Counted from the first letter of the stretch, positions 36,081 through 51,327 are shown. The stretch is DNA of 64,000 nucleotides from Pontederia crassipes (GCA_030549335.1 CM060193.1:65201646-65265645); one strand, 5' to 3'. Made by a program: numbers and translations. Notes: a model not told the origin generated them from the sequence alone.

Positions 36081-36732
36081 ACAACATTTTCTTCTCCATC
36101 TCAACGGTTATAGTAGAGGTTCGAGAGATCACCCTCCACGCTCCACCTATCGCTCGCCTTCCATCCTCCTCTTCGCCGCACGAATTGCACTACTCGATCT
36201 GCTCTAAATCACGCGCATTTACATTAGCTTTCATCTCGTCCCTCCATCTATCATAAGCCCCTGGACTAGTGGACTCACAATGTTATCATTATTGTGTGAT
36301 ATCACACTAATATTTCTCTTTCCCTCACTCTCTCCCTCTCTATATATATTTTAAGTGATGAGATTTGATTACTTGTCATTGATGAATGAATCAAAGTTCA
36401 GTATTCAGATACATTAATCCTATAATATGAAATTGAAATTTTTGTTATGCCATTAGGACGTAAAGTTCGAAAATACGTACGTAATTAAATTAAGGATGCA
36501 TGACACTTCGGTATAATGCCATACAATTATATGCATTCATGATTTAACTGTATGCCCCATGTGGTGCATATAAGACATCTTAGTTTTAATTGCATTTTCA
36601 ATATTTTTTTCTATTTAAAAAGCTCATAAACAATAAACAAGCACTTTTCCTATTTGGCTGTAAATACAAAAGGAATTAATTTGTACGTGAAAGAACTCTG
36701 AACAATGGTATTGTTTCTTGAGAAACTATGCA
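36081..36732. other. AT-rich spacer
   Basis: No gene or bounded repeat was recognised; a short (TC)n run and AT-rich DNA only. Confidence 0.35.
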
Positions 36733-36740
36733 CTCTTCAA

Positions 36741-37218
36741 CAAGATTGTCAAGATCTTGCTCTATATCTTACAATTTTACGATTTTACAGATCTCGATTT
36801 TATCCTGAGAATCTTATATATAAGATCTTAATACGATCTTAATTTTGATCACACAATCTTACTTACTTATCCGATTATATGCGATCTCATATGATTAATA
36901 TAATAATTTAAATATTGATTAAAAATATATTTATGATAATAAGAATTAATTTATATGAACTTAAATATATTTTTATTCATTTTTAATATATTTTGACTTA
37001 AGAATCAATAAAAAAATGTCTTAGTGAGGTATAATTTAATATTTCAATGTGAAAAATTTATCAAAAATATATTTATTATTTATAATATATATTATTTTAT
37101 TAATAGGTAGGATCTTATGATCCTCGATTCGATCTTATGATTTTCGATCCGATCTTATGATCTTCAATCTTATGACTCCCCATCGATCTTATATAAAATT
37201 TCGATTTTGACAACCTTG
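36741..37218. mobile_element. hAT MITE, family C, with perfect 8-bp target duplication
   Basis: Ends are CAAGATTGTCAAGATC and, reverse complemented, CAAGGTTGTCAAAATC. CTCTTCAA is duplicated perfectly at 36733-36740 and 37219-37226. The subterminal regions consist of repeated GATCTTA/TAAGATC motifs. No ORF. Confidence 0.9.
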
Positions 37219-37715
37219 CTCTTCAATTTCATATTGCTCTTTTTTTCTCTTCTTTTTTCCTTACTAGAAGTTGATCCGGCTATTCCATTAATATTACTCT
37301 ATTATGAACTCCGGAGTTCCTAATATATTAATTAAGACTTTATATAATTCATTAAACTATATATACATCTGCATATAATTTCTATTACATATGCATATAT
37401 AATATATGAAGAAGGCATGGCTTCCTTTTTTTTTTATCTTTGTAACCTTTTGAGAAGAAGACAAGAAGAAACACATGTAATGATCGAGTTGTGCTCGTTG
37501 GATGAAGTAAAAATTACACGAGAACAAGTTCTTGCGACTCGACAGCAAAAAAATAGAAATTGGAGCAAGACGTATCGGACGTATAAAAAAGATAGAACAC
37601 GAGCTCCATTTTGTTCTCTCGTGCGCATTAACAAGAAAACTTTCGCGGAAATTGTGTGTGTTTCTTTCGTGGTAAAGCAAAGTGCTTGTGTCTCTTAGGA
37701 AAATGGAGGAAAAAA

Positions 37716-37720
37716 AAGAA

Positions 37721-37752
<32 letters not shown>
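37716..37752. repeat. compound (CT)n-(CG)n microsatellite
   Basis: A CT run passes directly into an alternating CG run (cgcgcgcgcgcg), a purine-pyrimidine alternation prone to Z-DNA. Confidence 0.9.
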
Positions 37753-37753
<1 letters not shown>

Positions 37754-38024
37754 TTATTCATGTCTTCCAAACTACCTCAACTATCATTAAAAGCAACAAT
37801 TTTTTGATAATTATGTTATCTCGCAAGCTTGTGCAATAATTAGCTAAAAGAAACTGATCATGATAAGCTTATTGCCTTTTGCATTAGATGATAAACTAAT
37901 TTCAGGCTCTCAACAACATTTGAAGATATCATTATTTTTTTTTAAAAAAAAAATCTACATTCTCCTTTTAGGACCAGACCGACATTTATAATTATGTTTT
38001 AAATGATGTATTATCCATTAATGT

Positions 38025-38515
38025 GATGGGAAAATTCGAGAACAGGAAGAGAAAATCGTAGAGAGATTGCAGAAAAATTAAAGGAGGCACACGAATTACC
38101 CAAGTTCACCCTTGAGATTAGGGCTACGTCCTGCAAAGAGATTTCACTATATCGTTTAGGTTTACAGTCGCCACTCAAATTACATTTGAAAATAAGCTAT
38201 AAATAAGCCTTTCCTAAACGGGTTCAAAACCCGAATAAAACAAAGAAAAAATTAATCTGAACAACACGGACTGACTAAACAAAAGTCCAAAACCCGTCGG
38301 GAGGCGGTGCCTCCGAACCCCCCTTTTGTTCGCACGCAGCAGCACAGGCAATCGGATAATACTTCGATTCCCCTAAACTCACGTGGACGAATCCGATATG
38401 ATAAATAAGGAGTCCTGAAGTATTCACCAACTCCAACATAATGCACCCGAAGGCGCATAAATGAAAATAATACCTTTTCATAGTACACATATATCATAAA
38501 TGTGAAAATCAAAAT
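38025..38515. mobile_element. possible LTR-retroelement fragment (fossil)
   Basis: A less AT-rich block with phrases such as aagttcacccttgagattagggctacgtcctg, split here as aagttcaccctt / gggctacgtcctg, resembles sequence found near Copia-type LTRs in many plants. Neither end was recognised and no coding domain remains. The assignment rests on similarity from memory only. Confidence 0.25.
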
Positions 38516-40022
38516 TTAACAAACTAAATAGACACACCTTAACAAATATTTTGTATTAAAATTCTGTTTGGCAAATGGAATCATGTTGGAATCATAATTT
38601 AGTTTTAATCAATTCCCTCTAATTGATGGAAGAAACTTGATATGATCCATGGCGTGTCATATCTTTTTGACGTCACAGCACCTTTTTTTAATTATACTTT
38701 TCCTTTTTTTTCATTTCCTTATTTTCTCTCTTATTTTTTCTGTCACAAAATAAATTATTCATTAAATATGATATACTTATTATAAAAGTAATAATATAAT
38801 ATTATTTATTGCTTATAATTTTATTAATTTTTTAATATATTAAATACAATTTATTCAAAATAAAATTTATTATATTAAAATAATATATTTTTACTAATTT
38901 TTAAATAAAAAAATTAATTTATATTATTAATTAATAAAATTATATTTAATATTTATAATATTTAGTTTTTATTCAAACACTTACTAAAATTAATTAATCA
39001 TATTAAATATTTTATATCATACCAACTTACGGTGTACTCTAGGAATCAATTTTTATATATCTAAAAATGTATAAATGCAAAAGTCATGTATATTATATAT
39101 AACATAATTTAAGATTTAAATGGTACAACTTAATTACTTTGCGTCACTTCTATCATATTATCAAACATCAATCATTTGATATTGATAGCAGTAGTACAAA
39201 CCCATGGTCCTTTTCTTAACAACATATTTCACATCTTATTTTCTCATAGAAAAGAATATGCAAGAAAATCTACAACCCAAATTCTAACAAAACATTTATA
39301 CAAAACACACACAAAAAACAAATGAGGTTACTTTATAATTTATGTTGGGAAAGTGATTGTTTGTAAAATTATGACAAACACAGCTGACACATTTACTTCA
39401 AATATAAATCAATGACTACACCTTTAACCATAAAACTTGTACACATATAACTTTAATTCTCTAAAAATAACATTACTCATTTTTTTGTGCCTAGAGTTGT
39501 ACAACAAGTAACTTTCTTCTGTGTTCTATAAATATATTTGTTATATTTTTTTAATTACCACCCTAATATATAAGAGTGAGGAAAATGCTCAATCTTGAGT
39601 AACACCCCACTTTCTAAGAGAGAATTCATATGGTGATCACTACGACGAGTAGAACTTAAAATAATTTTTATTACATGCATGAACAGAGAGATTTTTAAGT
39701 AAGGTCAAATTATCACTAACAAAAGTTGGGATGAAGTTAATAGTAATTTCTCATCATTTAAGTAAAAATCTCGAGTTCGAACATAAAAAATTTTCGTCGA
39801 GAGTCTCTTTTGTCATAGTTAGTCATGTTTTTTGAAACGAAACTAGATTAATCGGACTCGATGACGTGTCGAGGTTCTAATCTGTAATATGTGACTAGTG
39901 CACATAATTCTTAGTACCATAGAAATTGAATGATCGACATTGCTTTTCGGACGTTGGGGTGCCAATCGAAAATAATATTTATTACTTGACTCTCAACACT
40001 GTTGATATTGATATTTTTGTTA
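38516..40022. other. AT-rich spacer
   Basis: No gene is supported. 38750-39010 is almost pure A/T. Confidence 0.35.
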
Positions 40023-40037
40023 TGTATATAAAAAAGA

Positions 40038-40131
40038 TATTGATATTGATATTTTAATTATTAATAGAGCGAAATAGCGTCGTATGATCCATATAGTCGA
40101 CTCACTTAGTGGGATAAGACTTTGTTATTAT
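40038..40131 (+). mobile_element. 94-bp 5'-truncated RTE LINE 3' end
   Basis: The right part reads cgtatgatccatatagtcga and then the RTE 3' end up to ttgttattattg, in the sense orientation. A perfect 15-bp target duplication tgtatataaaaaaga lies at 40023-40037 and 40132-40146. The first 30 bp are simple AT-rich filler. Confidence 0.75.
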
Positions 40132-40146
40132 TGTATATAAAAAAGA

Positions 40147-43100
40147 AGGTTTATATACTTTTATGCTAAGGGGAGTAATGAATATTAATAACGAGTGTCC
40201 TTGTGAGGAGGAGTGGGCTCACCATGTCTGATTGAAAGGTATTTCTCATCTCTTGACTGGTCTCTCTGTTCTGCCTCAAAGTGACAAGTAGAGGACATTC
40301 GTGCAAAGCTCACTGACTTTGCCTCCTCCCCTACTTGGCTACTTCCCCCTTTCAAATTTTTTTTTATCCCCATCTCCTTGTTCTTTTCTCCCTCTCGCTT
40401 CATCCACACTGTGCATGGATAATGCTGTACTAAAATGTTAATGAGGTGCCCCCTCTGTCCATGTATTCAATCTGTCTACCCCCTTGAGATTATTGTGTAT
40501 ACATGGGGAACATGACCCCTTGTTTGCTAATTGCTGTGAGCATTTCAACGTAGCTAAAGACAATTATACAGAGATGTGCAGGTGCGTACCACACAGACAG
40601 GCTGAGAGAGAGGAGAGGAGAGAGAGAGAGACAAAAGAACCCTGTCTTGTATCTGCCAGTCCATGATATGGACAATCTAAGGCCTACGTACTACTCTGCC
40701 GTAGCAGTAGTCCATTTGTATTGCTCTCTGGATTAGATAGACCGAGTGGTCGTCGTCTAGGTTTTTACTCTCATTCTGCACTGAATCGTGCACCACTGCT
40801 TCCCAATCCCCTCGGTCTTGGACTGCCGTGCTGCAGCTACTGATCACTCAGTCCGTAGACACGCAGACTGCTGATTCAATTATTTTAACATCTACTTCTT
40901 AGCTTAGGTAACTACACTTAGAACGATAAGATCTACTGGCCTGCTTTCTGTGTTTAGCTCTTCTTTGAGGCTGCTCTTTCTTTCTTATCATGTTTACTTA
41001 GTGGAACGCTAACATGCAGGTCTACCGAGTACTCACATCATGAACACAGGAGCTCCTCGTTGATCTGCTTTATATAGATGTTAAGAGCTAATTGGTGGTG
41101 GATGCCTTAAAAACCTAAATTGACAAGGCCACGAAGGTCCACACAAAGGCTGTGGACCTCTGTGCATGGCGGATGATCACTGCTCTCATTGTTCTCTCAC
41201 ATGTGTGTGCATGGACAGACTGCAAAGATTCCAAGCTGCCATGTCTGAGAGTGGAGATTGAGCAGCATCTCCCTCGCTCTCTCTCTCTCTCACACACACA
41301 TCAAAATGCCTTGTGCAGGCAGAAGAACTCCATCCATGCTGTGGCTGCTGCAGACTCTGCAGTGCTCCCTAGGGATGACAAAAAAAAAAGAAAGAGTGGG
41401 AATAATGGAGCGAAGTTACACAAAATTGGAACTGATCCTGATCTCTGTATGGGAGACAACACAGGGCTTGACCGCCATTTTGCACATACGAGTGAGAATA
41501 AAACAAGAAGGATACATGATAGCAGCCTCACCACCGGCTAAAGCTGATGGTGCATTTTCCTTCTCCAAGATTAGTTTGTCTTTCTTTTCCCCCTCTGATC
41601 AGAAAGTTTTGGACTGTTTGGGTTGCTTTTGAACTGCCACCTGAATCTCATCGATGACGGATTGTACATTCAAGCAGTAAAAGATTCCTCCTAATCCGGG
41701 AGAAAGAAAAAAAATGATCTGTTAAAAAAAAAGTCTGAACAGTTACAAAATGAAAAACATGCCATCAAGCCAAATAATTCAAATCTCTGAGCAGTTCAGA
41801 ACAAGGACTCTGTAACACTATTACTCATGAATTTTTGCCCATGGAGGCTCGTTTACCGTTTCTTCTGAAAGAAAGAAAAGATCAAGCTTGATGACCAGTA
41901 ACATAAACAACAATCAACAGTCTTCTTAAATTGTCAGTAATCAGAAGCATAACTGATGTTGGAGTTAATGGTTTTAAAGGTGATAACTTGATTATACATG
42001 CAAGCAATACTTTTTGGTGCAAATCACAGACAGATTGATCCTACATGCAAGCGATACTCATAAGTATTTGATCATTATTTGTAGGAACTCAAATTTGCCA
42101 TTAGACTGCAATAATGATCAATACTTTTCTTTGCTAGTGCATGCTCATGAACTATCTATAAGAACATAGTCAGATTCATGCACGCTTAATTTTACTAGCT
42201 CTCTACTGTAACACCATTCACATGATTGTTGCAAACAAATACAATTATTTTGTTAGTAATAATGTGATATTAATATTATCTGATATTCTCGTGAGATGAG
42301 GGCAATGATATCGTCCTTCACCTCGAATAAACTTGGAGAGCTTTGTCTTCCTCCTTGGTAAATTTTTCCAATTTCATTTTCAGACACGTCTGCATTTAGA
42401 ATTATTGATGATGGAATGAAAGTGATATGAATAAACTCTAATTAATTGATGATGGAACGAAAGTGATCCAAATAAACTCTAATCAAAGTGATTGACTCGT
42501 GAAATCGGGGTTACTTACAAATTTTTTCATATTTGATCTCTCAATTATCGAAGTTGGAGAATCTTATTGTAAGTTAAGCGGAGATAGATCCAAGATTAAA
42601 ACTTTGGGGGCTTAAGTTAAACCCACAAGTACAACCTCTTCCTTATTTTAAAATATGGTGATCACTATGATAATCTATTACTTATATTTTAATGTCATAA
42701 TACAAATACTTAGAAATATTATATTGAAATTTTAGTTCTAAAATTAATTTTATATATAATTGAAGTTTTAAAAAATTGGACCGCTCATTTTAATATAGTT
42801 AACATTTCATTAATAAGAAAATGTGAAACATGGATTCAAAGAAACGTTTCTTTCTAGCAAAGAAGAGACTAAAGAACTAAAAATTGGGGCTCACAAAGGT
42901 GGCAGCAGGAAGTATAATGGCTGTCTGAAGGGGACACCCATTGTGGTGCAGCATAATAGTGAACCAGAATCTTCATAGATATGTGCCTTTTTTTTACAGG
43001 GGGGAAGATGTGTCTTCTTTCTTGGAATGTTATTATATCAATAATGACAAGCCCTTGTTTTGGAAAAGTAGATTGATGGAGTTTCACATCCTTGCTCCTG

Positions 43101-43998
43101 CAAAAAAAAGGAAAAAAAAATAGAATCACTGTATCTTGCTCATCTTTACTGTCAAGCCCATCACAGACACAGAACCCCTAGGATGAGTGCAACAGTGATA
43201 AATAGAAGACAATTAACAATCTGCAGTAAAAAGGTCTTCCCTTGTGTGGGATTTGAAACTAGGCATGAGGCATTTTTCTTGATATATATTATATATTTGT
43301 GTATACTTTTTTTTTGTATATACTCATTATAGTGTCTTTTTTTCATCACTATTTGGTAAAGTGGAATATCAAATCAGGAGTTAGTACCTGAAGCAACCAT
43401 CAGGCCTCAATCAATCACTTATGTGAAATATTTTTTGTGTGGCAGACAAGACATGAGAAAAATAAAAGAGGTTTTATTCCTGACAAAGACCTCAGGCCTC
43501 TTGATCTGTTCCTGCAGGAAGGGATCAGAAAAACCGAGCTCTCTCTGCTTTTGCTTGAGGTGAAACACACAGTGTCTTGCCTGCATGAGGTTGCCAAACC
43601 TTTACCATTCACTGTGAGACAATAAGGGGAGGGAGGGAGGGAGAGAGAGAGAGAGAGACAGAATTATAAAAGAAAAACTGGGCTGTAAAGCCAAACCTTT
43701 TACTACAGTTTTCGGACTTCCTCAGACACTTGTGAACCTTGACTTGTCCTTATCTACAGCAGCAAGAGTACATATCTAATTACAAAATGTGATCAGGCGT
43801 GGCAGTTAACTCTCATAAATTGAGTCGTGGATACGGTTTTAGATTTCTTAAAACGGCAGTCACTTTTGTGTCTAGGCGAATTGTACTGCCTTAAAGGCAT
43901 TTATTAATATATTGTACTTTCTAAGCCGTAGCCACAGTTCTCCATTTCAAAGTTTGGTCTAACATTACAGAAGATTAATAAAAAAAATTAACAAATCA
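40147..43998. other. spacer upstream of the carboxypeptidase gene
   Basis: No protein family was recognised in either strand. Small features: GA-rich run at 40605-40630, and a 46-bp imperfect tandem duplication at about 42400-42490 (gatgatggaaYgaaagtgat occurs twice). A GA-rich run also lies at 43625-43660. Block 40200-41640 is less AT-rich and could be transcribed, but nothing identifies it. Confidence 0.35.
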
Positions 43999-44002
43999 TG
44001 GA

Positions 44003-44010
44003 TATATATA
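44003..44010 (+). promoter_or_regulatory. possible TATA box of the carboxypeptidase gene
   Basis: tatatata about 115 bp before ATG 44125. A start site some 30 bp downstream would make 44125, not the in-frame ATG at 44014, the first usable start codon. Confidence 0.3.
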
Positions 44011-44124
44011 TGGATGGGCTCAACAGGTCACTCAACCTTAACAAGTAGAACTCCTCTCTTTCCTTCCTCTTTCTTCTTTGTCCTTGCTTGTGCGCTCGTC
44101 CCAGTACTGTGCGAGTTTGGAAAC

Positions 44125-46560
<2,436 letters not shown>

Positions 46561-49252
46561 AATTAATACTCCCAAGAAAGCCAGCCTGGGTAGCTTGCAC
46601 CGTCTGTAATTACATGAGAGCTTTAGCATTGAGCACTGAAATGTGTGCATCTTGAATTCAGAGTACCTCATGCAGAAAAGAACGAAAAAAAATGTGATAA
46701 GGTGTTCATGACAGTAAAAAGTTGAAGCTTTCCAATTTTTTGAGTGCCTGATGTGACGCATTTAGGCACAAAACGGGATTACTATCGTGTTTACCTCAGG
46801 CTCATAAATACAAGGCCCGTTTCTGTTCTTTGTCTAAGTTGTCTTTTTTTTATAATTCTTTTTCGATCAAAAACACGGTTGAAAACGTAAATGTATCATC
46901 CTCTGAAAGTGTTAATCGATCTTGTGATCGGAATCCTCACACATGAGAAGTGAGAATGAAGTGAGAAGAACCTTATGCTCCGATTTCTGCTCTCTTACAT
47001 CCCACAGTACAAATGGAGTCAACTTACAGGACTAACGCCATGATATCACCTTGCAGCTTTGGTGTTCGAGTCGTCAATCATCCAAAGCACACTCAACAGT
47101 TTGCTATGACACAAGTTGAAACTTATCTGCAAGTAATGATGCTATGCTCTGGGCTTCAAGTCTTACCGTCTATTGATGGTTCCCCACTGAACACCTTGGC
47201 TCAGAAGAACTCTGCTCATCCCTGGAACCTCTCTGTAAAACCCAGACAAATGTCGGGCTTGACTTGAAATGTGTATGCGTACAAGGTATGCATAATGGCA
47301 ATAATGACTGCACTGAAGTAATGGCAAAGAGGTTGAAATATTTTAAAAGCAATGAGTGGAAAAGTAGCTCAGAGCAGCAAACTCAAAGCAAAGATATGCT
47401 TTACAAGGTAAATGGGCATAGGTGCTGAACAGAAACTGACGACGATGAAACCTTGCTATCCCGTTCAAAATCAAGTGTGTTTGTCACATGGATGGTGTAG
47501 CTCAGAGCAGTAAGCTCAATGCAGAGATGTCCTTTACAAGGTTAATGTTCTTCCAGAGGGTATAGTTGCTGAATCCATAAATACTTGAGCAGAAACTAAG
47601 GACGATGAAGTCAAGTATGTTACATCAATGGTGTAATGCAGGTTTTTATCATTCAAAAACTCACTTTCAGAAAAAAGAAAAAGGGAATTGCATGAACAAA
47701 TGCAAGCTGCATCAGTACGGTGGCACATCAGGCTTTGACTGTGGAAAATATCATGCATTACAAATCATATTGATAAATTCTAGCACCAAGGAAAGCAATA
47801 CTCAGCTGCTCAAGACATAATGAGCATGGCAATTATAGCATATCAATAACTGCGAATTTCACTACTTACAAACAAAAAGAAATTTCCATCCCTCCATGAT
47901 ATTCATGTCACGATAGAAAACCATAGAGTATGTAATTTGTAATCAGCTGCGATCAGTTAGCAAACTACGCTCCACTTTGTTAGGAAAATGGAAGATGCTT
48001 CAAGCGTATGAAGCAATTGAAAGGAATATTTTCCATTGGTTCAATACATCAGAAAAGTTGCGTGCCAATTTCCAAAAATTGCCCAAACTAAATCATTAGT
48101 GAAACATTATTAATCCATGAGATTTAAATATGCGACAAAAAACTGAAAAAAAAGAAACTTCTTTATGATAAAAAGGACAATAGAGTTGAAACAAATTACC
48201 TGCACATAAATGTACAACCTATCAATTATTTGTTACAACTATGAAAGAGCAACATTCAACTTACTTTTATCTAGACAACAGAAATATGAAAGTTTCTTGT
48301 AGTAGTTTCACCAAATCCTTTTAATAAACCTTAAGAGAACATCCAACAAGTGCTCCATGTATACCTTTGCGTTACCTATGAGTTGTTCCACACTTAACTA
48401 AGAATGTCAAAATGGTAGTCATCTTTTCTGCTCTAAAAAAAACTAAGAATAAAGCCTTCTAATGTACACTACATGTTCTACTGGAGTTCTCCGTTGCATC
48501 ACTAAACTAAAGTAATATACAATTCCAAATTATCACTTGACACTCTTAGTTTGGAAGGAAAAACTGCAGAGCCATTCAAATGGTATAGAACCCCAAAATT
48601 CTTATTTTTCTCTCATTCTCCATCTTTAGAGGATTCAAACCTGACATAAGAACCAAAAAAAGGAGAAAAAAGGACCTGACATAGGAATCCCAAAAGTGTT
48701 CCAGTGTGAATGTTCAATAAGCAAACATGAAACCCTACAACTGCAAAATGGTACTTGAAATTCCACAATAATTACCGCACACAATTCTCCTAATACAAAT
48801 GGAACTGGAATGTCTACAGCCATGACGAGAAGACATGGTGTCAAGCAGAAGAAGGAAATAACTCAGAATTGCATAACTATAAGTTAATCTGCCTGGTTGA
48901 TGGCCACACATTATCATGGTGGCTCATTCAATATGAATTACACTTCATAATGGTGGCTCACTCAATATGAATTTCACTTTACCATTATACAAAAGAAAGT
49001 TTCAAAATATCATACACTTTACATGAAGAAATACTTGCCTTCTCTTAAGTGACAAAAACCAGTTAAAAAAAGTGACAAAAATAAATCATGGCACAAAAAA
49101 GAACACAAATCAATATGATAGAACAAGCCCCAAAATACATACATTGACAAAAACAAATTTTGAGGCATTTTAAAACTTTAACCATTTAAATATTGTGCAA
49201 CATATGTTGTGGTCATTCTGACTGCGACTTCACCTTATTCAGGATCAATTTA
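46561..49252. other. carboxypeptidase 3' flank and transcript-like spacer
   Basis: The 3' UTR of the carboxypeptidase gene lies at the left. The rest is moderately AT-rich, with no protein family recognised. It could include distant 3' UTR exons or a non-coding transcript of the minus-strand gene at 51328-52404, but nothing proves this. A 33-bp imperfect duplication lies at about 48915-48985 (atggtggctcaYtcaatatgaatt twice). Confidence 0.35.
47364..47625. repeat. imperfect 133-bp tandem duplication
   Basis: Copies start at 47364 and 47497 with gtagctcagagcag. Both contain a ctttacaaggtWaatg segment and a later gcagaaact-acgatgaa segment (the first copy reads aacagaaactgacgacg). Confidence 0.65.
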
Positions 49253-49444
49253 ATCTATGAGATCATGTGTGAAGTAATTAGGAGCTTTGTCTAACACCAA
49301 CTGCTTACAACATACACAAGATAATTGAATCATGCCCAGATTTCCTCATGCAGCTCAATCAACAATTTTCTGTGCAGCACCTGTTGAAGAAACTTAAAAC
49401 ACATGTTGTACCATAGATTAAACAAAGTACATGATTTAAAATCA

Positions 49445-50464
49445 ACAACAACAACAAAGCCTTATCCCACTAGGTGGGGTCGGCTACATGGATCATACGA
49501 CGCCATTCCGCTCTATTAGTAACCAAACCTTTCGATATATTATTCACCAATAGATCTTGCTCTATTAGTTCGCCAAGTGTCCGCCTTGGCCTCCCTCTCC
49601 CTCTTTTAATCGGACTCCAGATTATTTGATTTACTCTTCTTACTGGCGCATCTAATGGTCTTCTCTGAACATGACTAAACCATCTCAAATGATTCTCTAC
49701 CATTTTCTCACTAATAGGAGCCACTCCGACTCGTTCACGTATATGGTCATTCCTAATCTTATCTAATCTTGTATGACCACACATCCATCTCAACATCCTC
49801 ATTTCGGCTACCCCCACTTTACGTTCATGTTGTCCCTTCATAACCCAACATTCACTACCATATAACACTGCTGGCCTTATAGCAGTACGATAGAATTTTC
49901 CTTTAACTTTATTGGGTACTTTTCTATCACAAAGAACTCCAGTGGCTTTCCTCCACTTACACCAACCAGCTTGAATTCTATGATTAACATCGTCATCAAT
50001 CTCACCATCTTGTCTTACAATTGATCCTAAATATTTAAACTTTGTCACTTGAGGAATTATATCCTCCCATAACCTAACTTTCAAATCGTCTCTAAGTTGT
50101 TTATTTGTGAAATTGCTATACATATATTCTGTTTTATTCCTACTTAAACGAAAACCCTTTGACTCCAACGTATTTCTCCATATTTCCAATTTTGTATTAA
50201 TCTCTTCTCTTGAATCCGCTAAAAGTACTATATCATCCGCAAATAGCATGCACTTAGGTACCTCCTCTGTGATACTCTCGGTTATAGAGTCGATTATCGA
50301 GGAGGTACCTAAGTGCATGCTATTTGCGGATGATATAGTACTTTTAGCGGATTCAAGAGAAGAGATTAATACAAAATTGGAAATATGGAGAAATACGTTG
50401 GAGTCAAAGGGTTTTCGTTTAAGTAGGAATAAAACAGAATATATGCATAGCAATTTCACAAATC
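49445..50464 (-). mobile_element. RTE-clade LINE fragment with internal inverted duplication
   Basis: The (TTG)n tail is at 49445 and perfect 16-bp target duplications acatgatttaaaatca lie at 49429-49444 and 50465-50480. From the tail inward on the minus strand, about 49470-50270 encodes the C-terminal part of an RTE reverse transcriptase, from the catalytic FADDIVLLADS motif through KYLGSIVRQDG, RWMCGHTRLDKIRN and RWFSHVQRRPLDAPVRR. The 5' part (full RT N-terminus and endonuclease) is missing. Instead, a second copy of the FADD region is present in inverted orientation at 50299-50463. The reading frame is open through the retained 3' part. Confidence 0.88.
50103..50463. repeat. 165-bp palindrome arms within the LINE
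   Basis: Left arm 50103-50267 and right arm 50299-50463 are reverse complements with one mismatch noted (t/c near 50118), separated by a 31-bp spacer at 50268-50298. Both arms carry the FADDIVLLADSREEIN-coding segment, so it can be read on either strand. Confidence 0.93.
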
Positions 50465-50571
50465 ACATGATTTAAAATCATCATCACAAATCACAATCTA
50501 CCATAAAATAGTTAAAATCAGCACTAAAGAAAGCATTTGATGTTTTAGGACAATGAGTATTTAATTTATCA

Positions 50572-50735
50572 CATCAACAACAACAACAAAGCCTTATCCC
50601 ACTAGGTGGGGTCGGCTATATATTCGTTGATCCATGTTCATAAGATTCGACAGGATTTTACGCTGGCTGTCGGGGCCTAACACAACCCTCCTCCTTTATC
50701 CGGGCTTGGGACCGGCTATAAAACATAGGCGGAGT
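50572..50735 (-). mobile_element. short internally deleted RTE derivative (second copy)
   Basis: The 164-bp element has its (TTG)n tail at the low-coordinate end and 14-bp perfect target duplications tatttaatttatca at 50558-50571 and 50736-50749. It shares the ggcttgggaccggctataaa and cccactaggtggggtcggct blocks with 12646-12851 but is shorter between them. Confidence 0.8.
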
Positions 50736-51327
50736 TATTTAATTTATCAACATGTTGAATCAAAACCACTATATAGAGACAGTGCTAGAAGCAAAACATA
50801 GATGATAACCTCTAAAGGATTGAAATTAAGAACCAGAAGAAAAAACATGATATGGGAACTAGAAATGAATGATCAATCTTAACTAGAGGCATTTATCTAT
50901 GTAATCATATATAAAAGTAATGATCAGTTCCATCTGACACCAATTGCTTACAAGATAAATACGAACATTGAATCATGGCATCAAAATTCCGGCATGCAAT
51001 CAGCCTTATGGCTGTCAACAGTTCTAAATGCAGCATCCTGTTGAAGAATCTTAAAGCTTTTGATGTATCAAATCCAAAGTGCACTATGTAATCAAAATCA
51101 CAAGTTACAATCTCCCACCAACTATTTAAAATCTATGCCTTATAAGCATTTGATGTATCATAGATTGAACCAAAATCACTATATAGAGAAGTATCAGAAG
51201 CTACAACCTATCCCAGTTGTTTAAAAACTGCAACCCAATTCATTTCTTTTGTACAATACAAGCACCATTTCTCTAGAACATGACTTTTCACGATTATCTC
51301 CTCCATTATTTTCCAACCAGAAAAATG

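Larger units (their letters stand above)
49253..51210. repeat. ancient local segmental duplication, left copy split by two RTE insertions
   Basis: Left copy 49253-50795 and right copy 50895-51210 align in order once the insertions at 49445-50464 and 50572-50735 are skipped. Shared blocks include acaccaaYtgcttacaa, gcagca-cctgttgaaga, aaatcacaa, aagcatttgatgt and ccaaaatcactatatagaga. The right copy shows the empty insertion sites. Confidence 0.75.

Noticed and set aside
37357-37770. ORFs of 66-137 codons on both strands
   Set aside because: They have no recognisable domain, lie in AT-rich spacer and overlap a microsatellite.
39760-39790. tRNA-like B box (cgagttcgaac) suggesting a tRNA or tRNA-derived SINE
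   Set aside because: No A box at the right distance, no cloverleaf, no tail and no target duplication.
40484-41632. Several 60-130-codon ORFs in the less AT-rich block before the carboxypeptidase gene
   Set aside because: No family resemblance, mutually overlapping on both strands, and simple GA/CT repeats inside.
50107-50475. Plus-strand ORF with a FADDIVLL motif
   Set aside because: It is one arm of the LINE palindrome read on the other strand, not a second independent reverse transcriptase gene.
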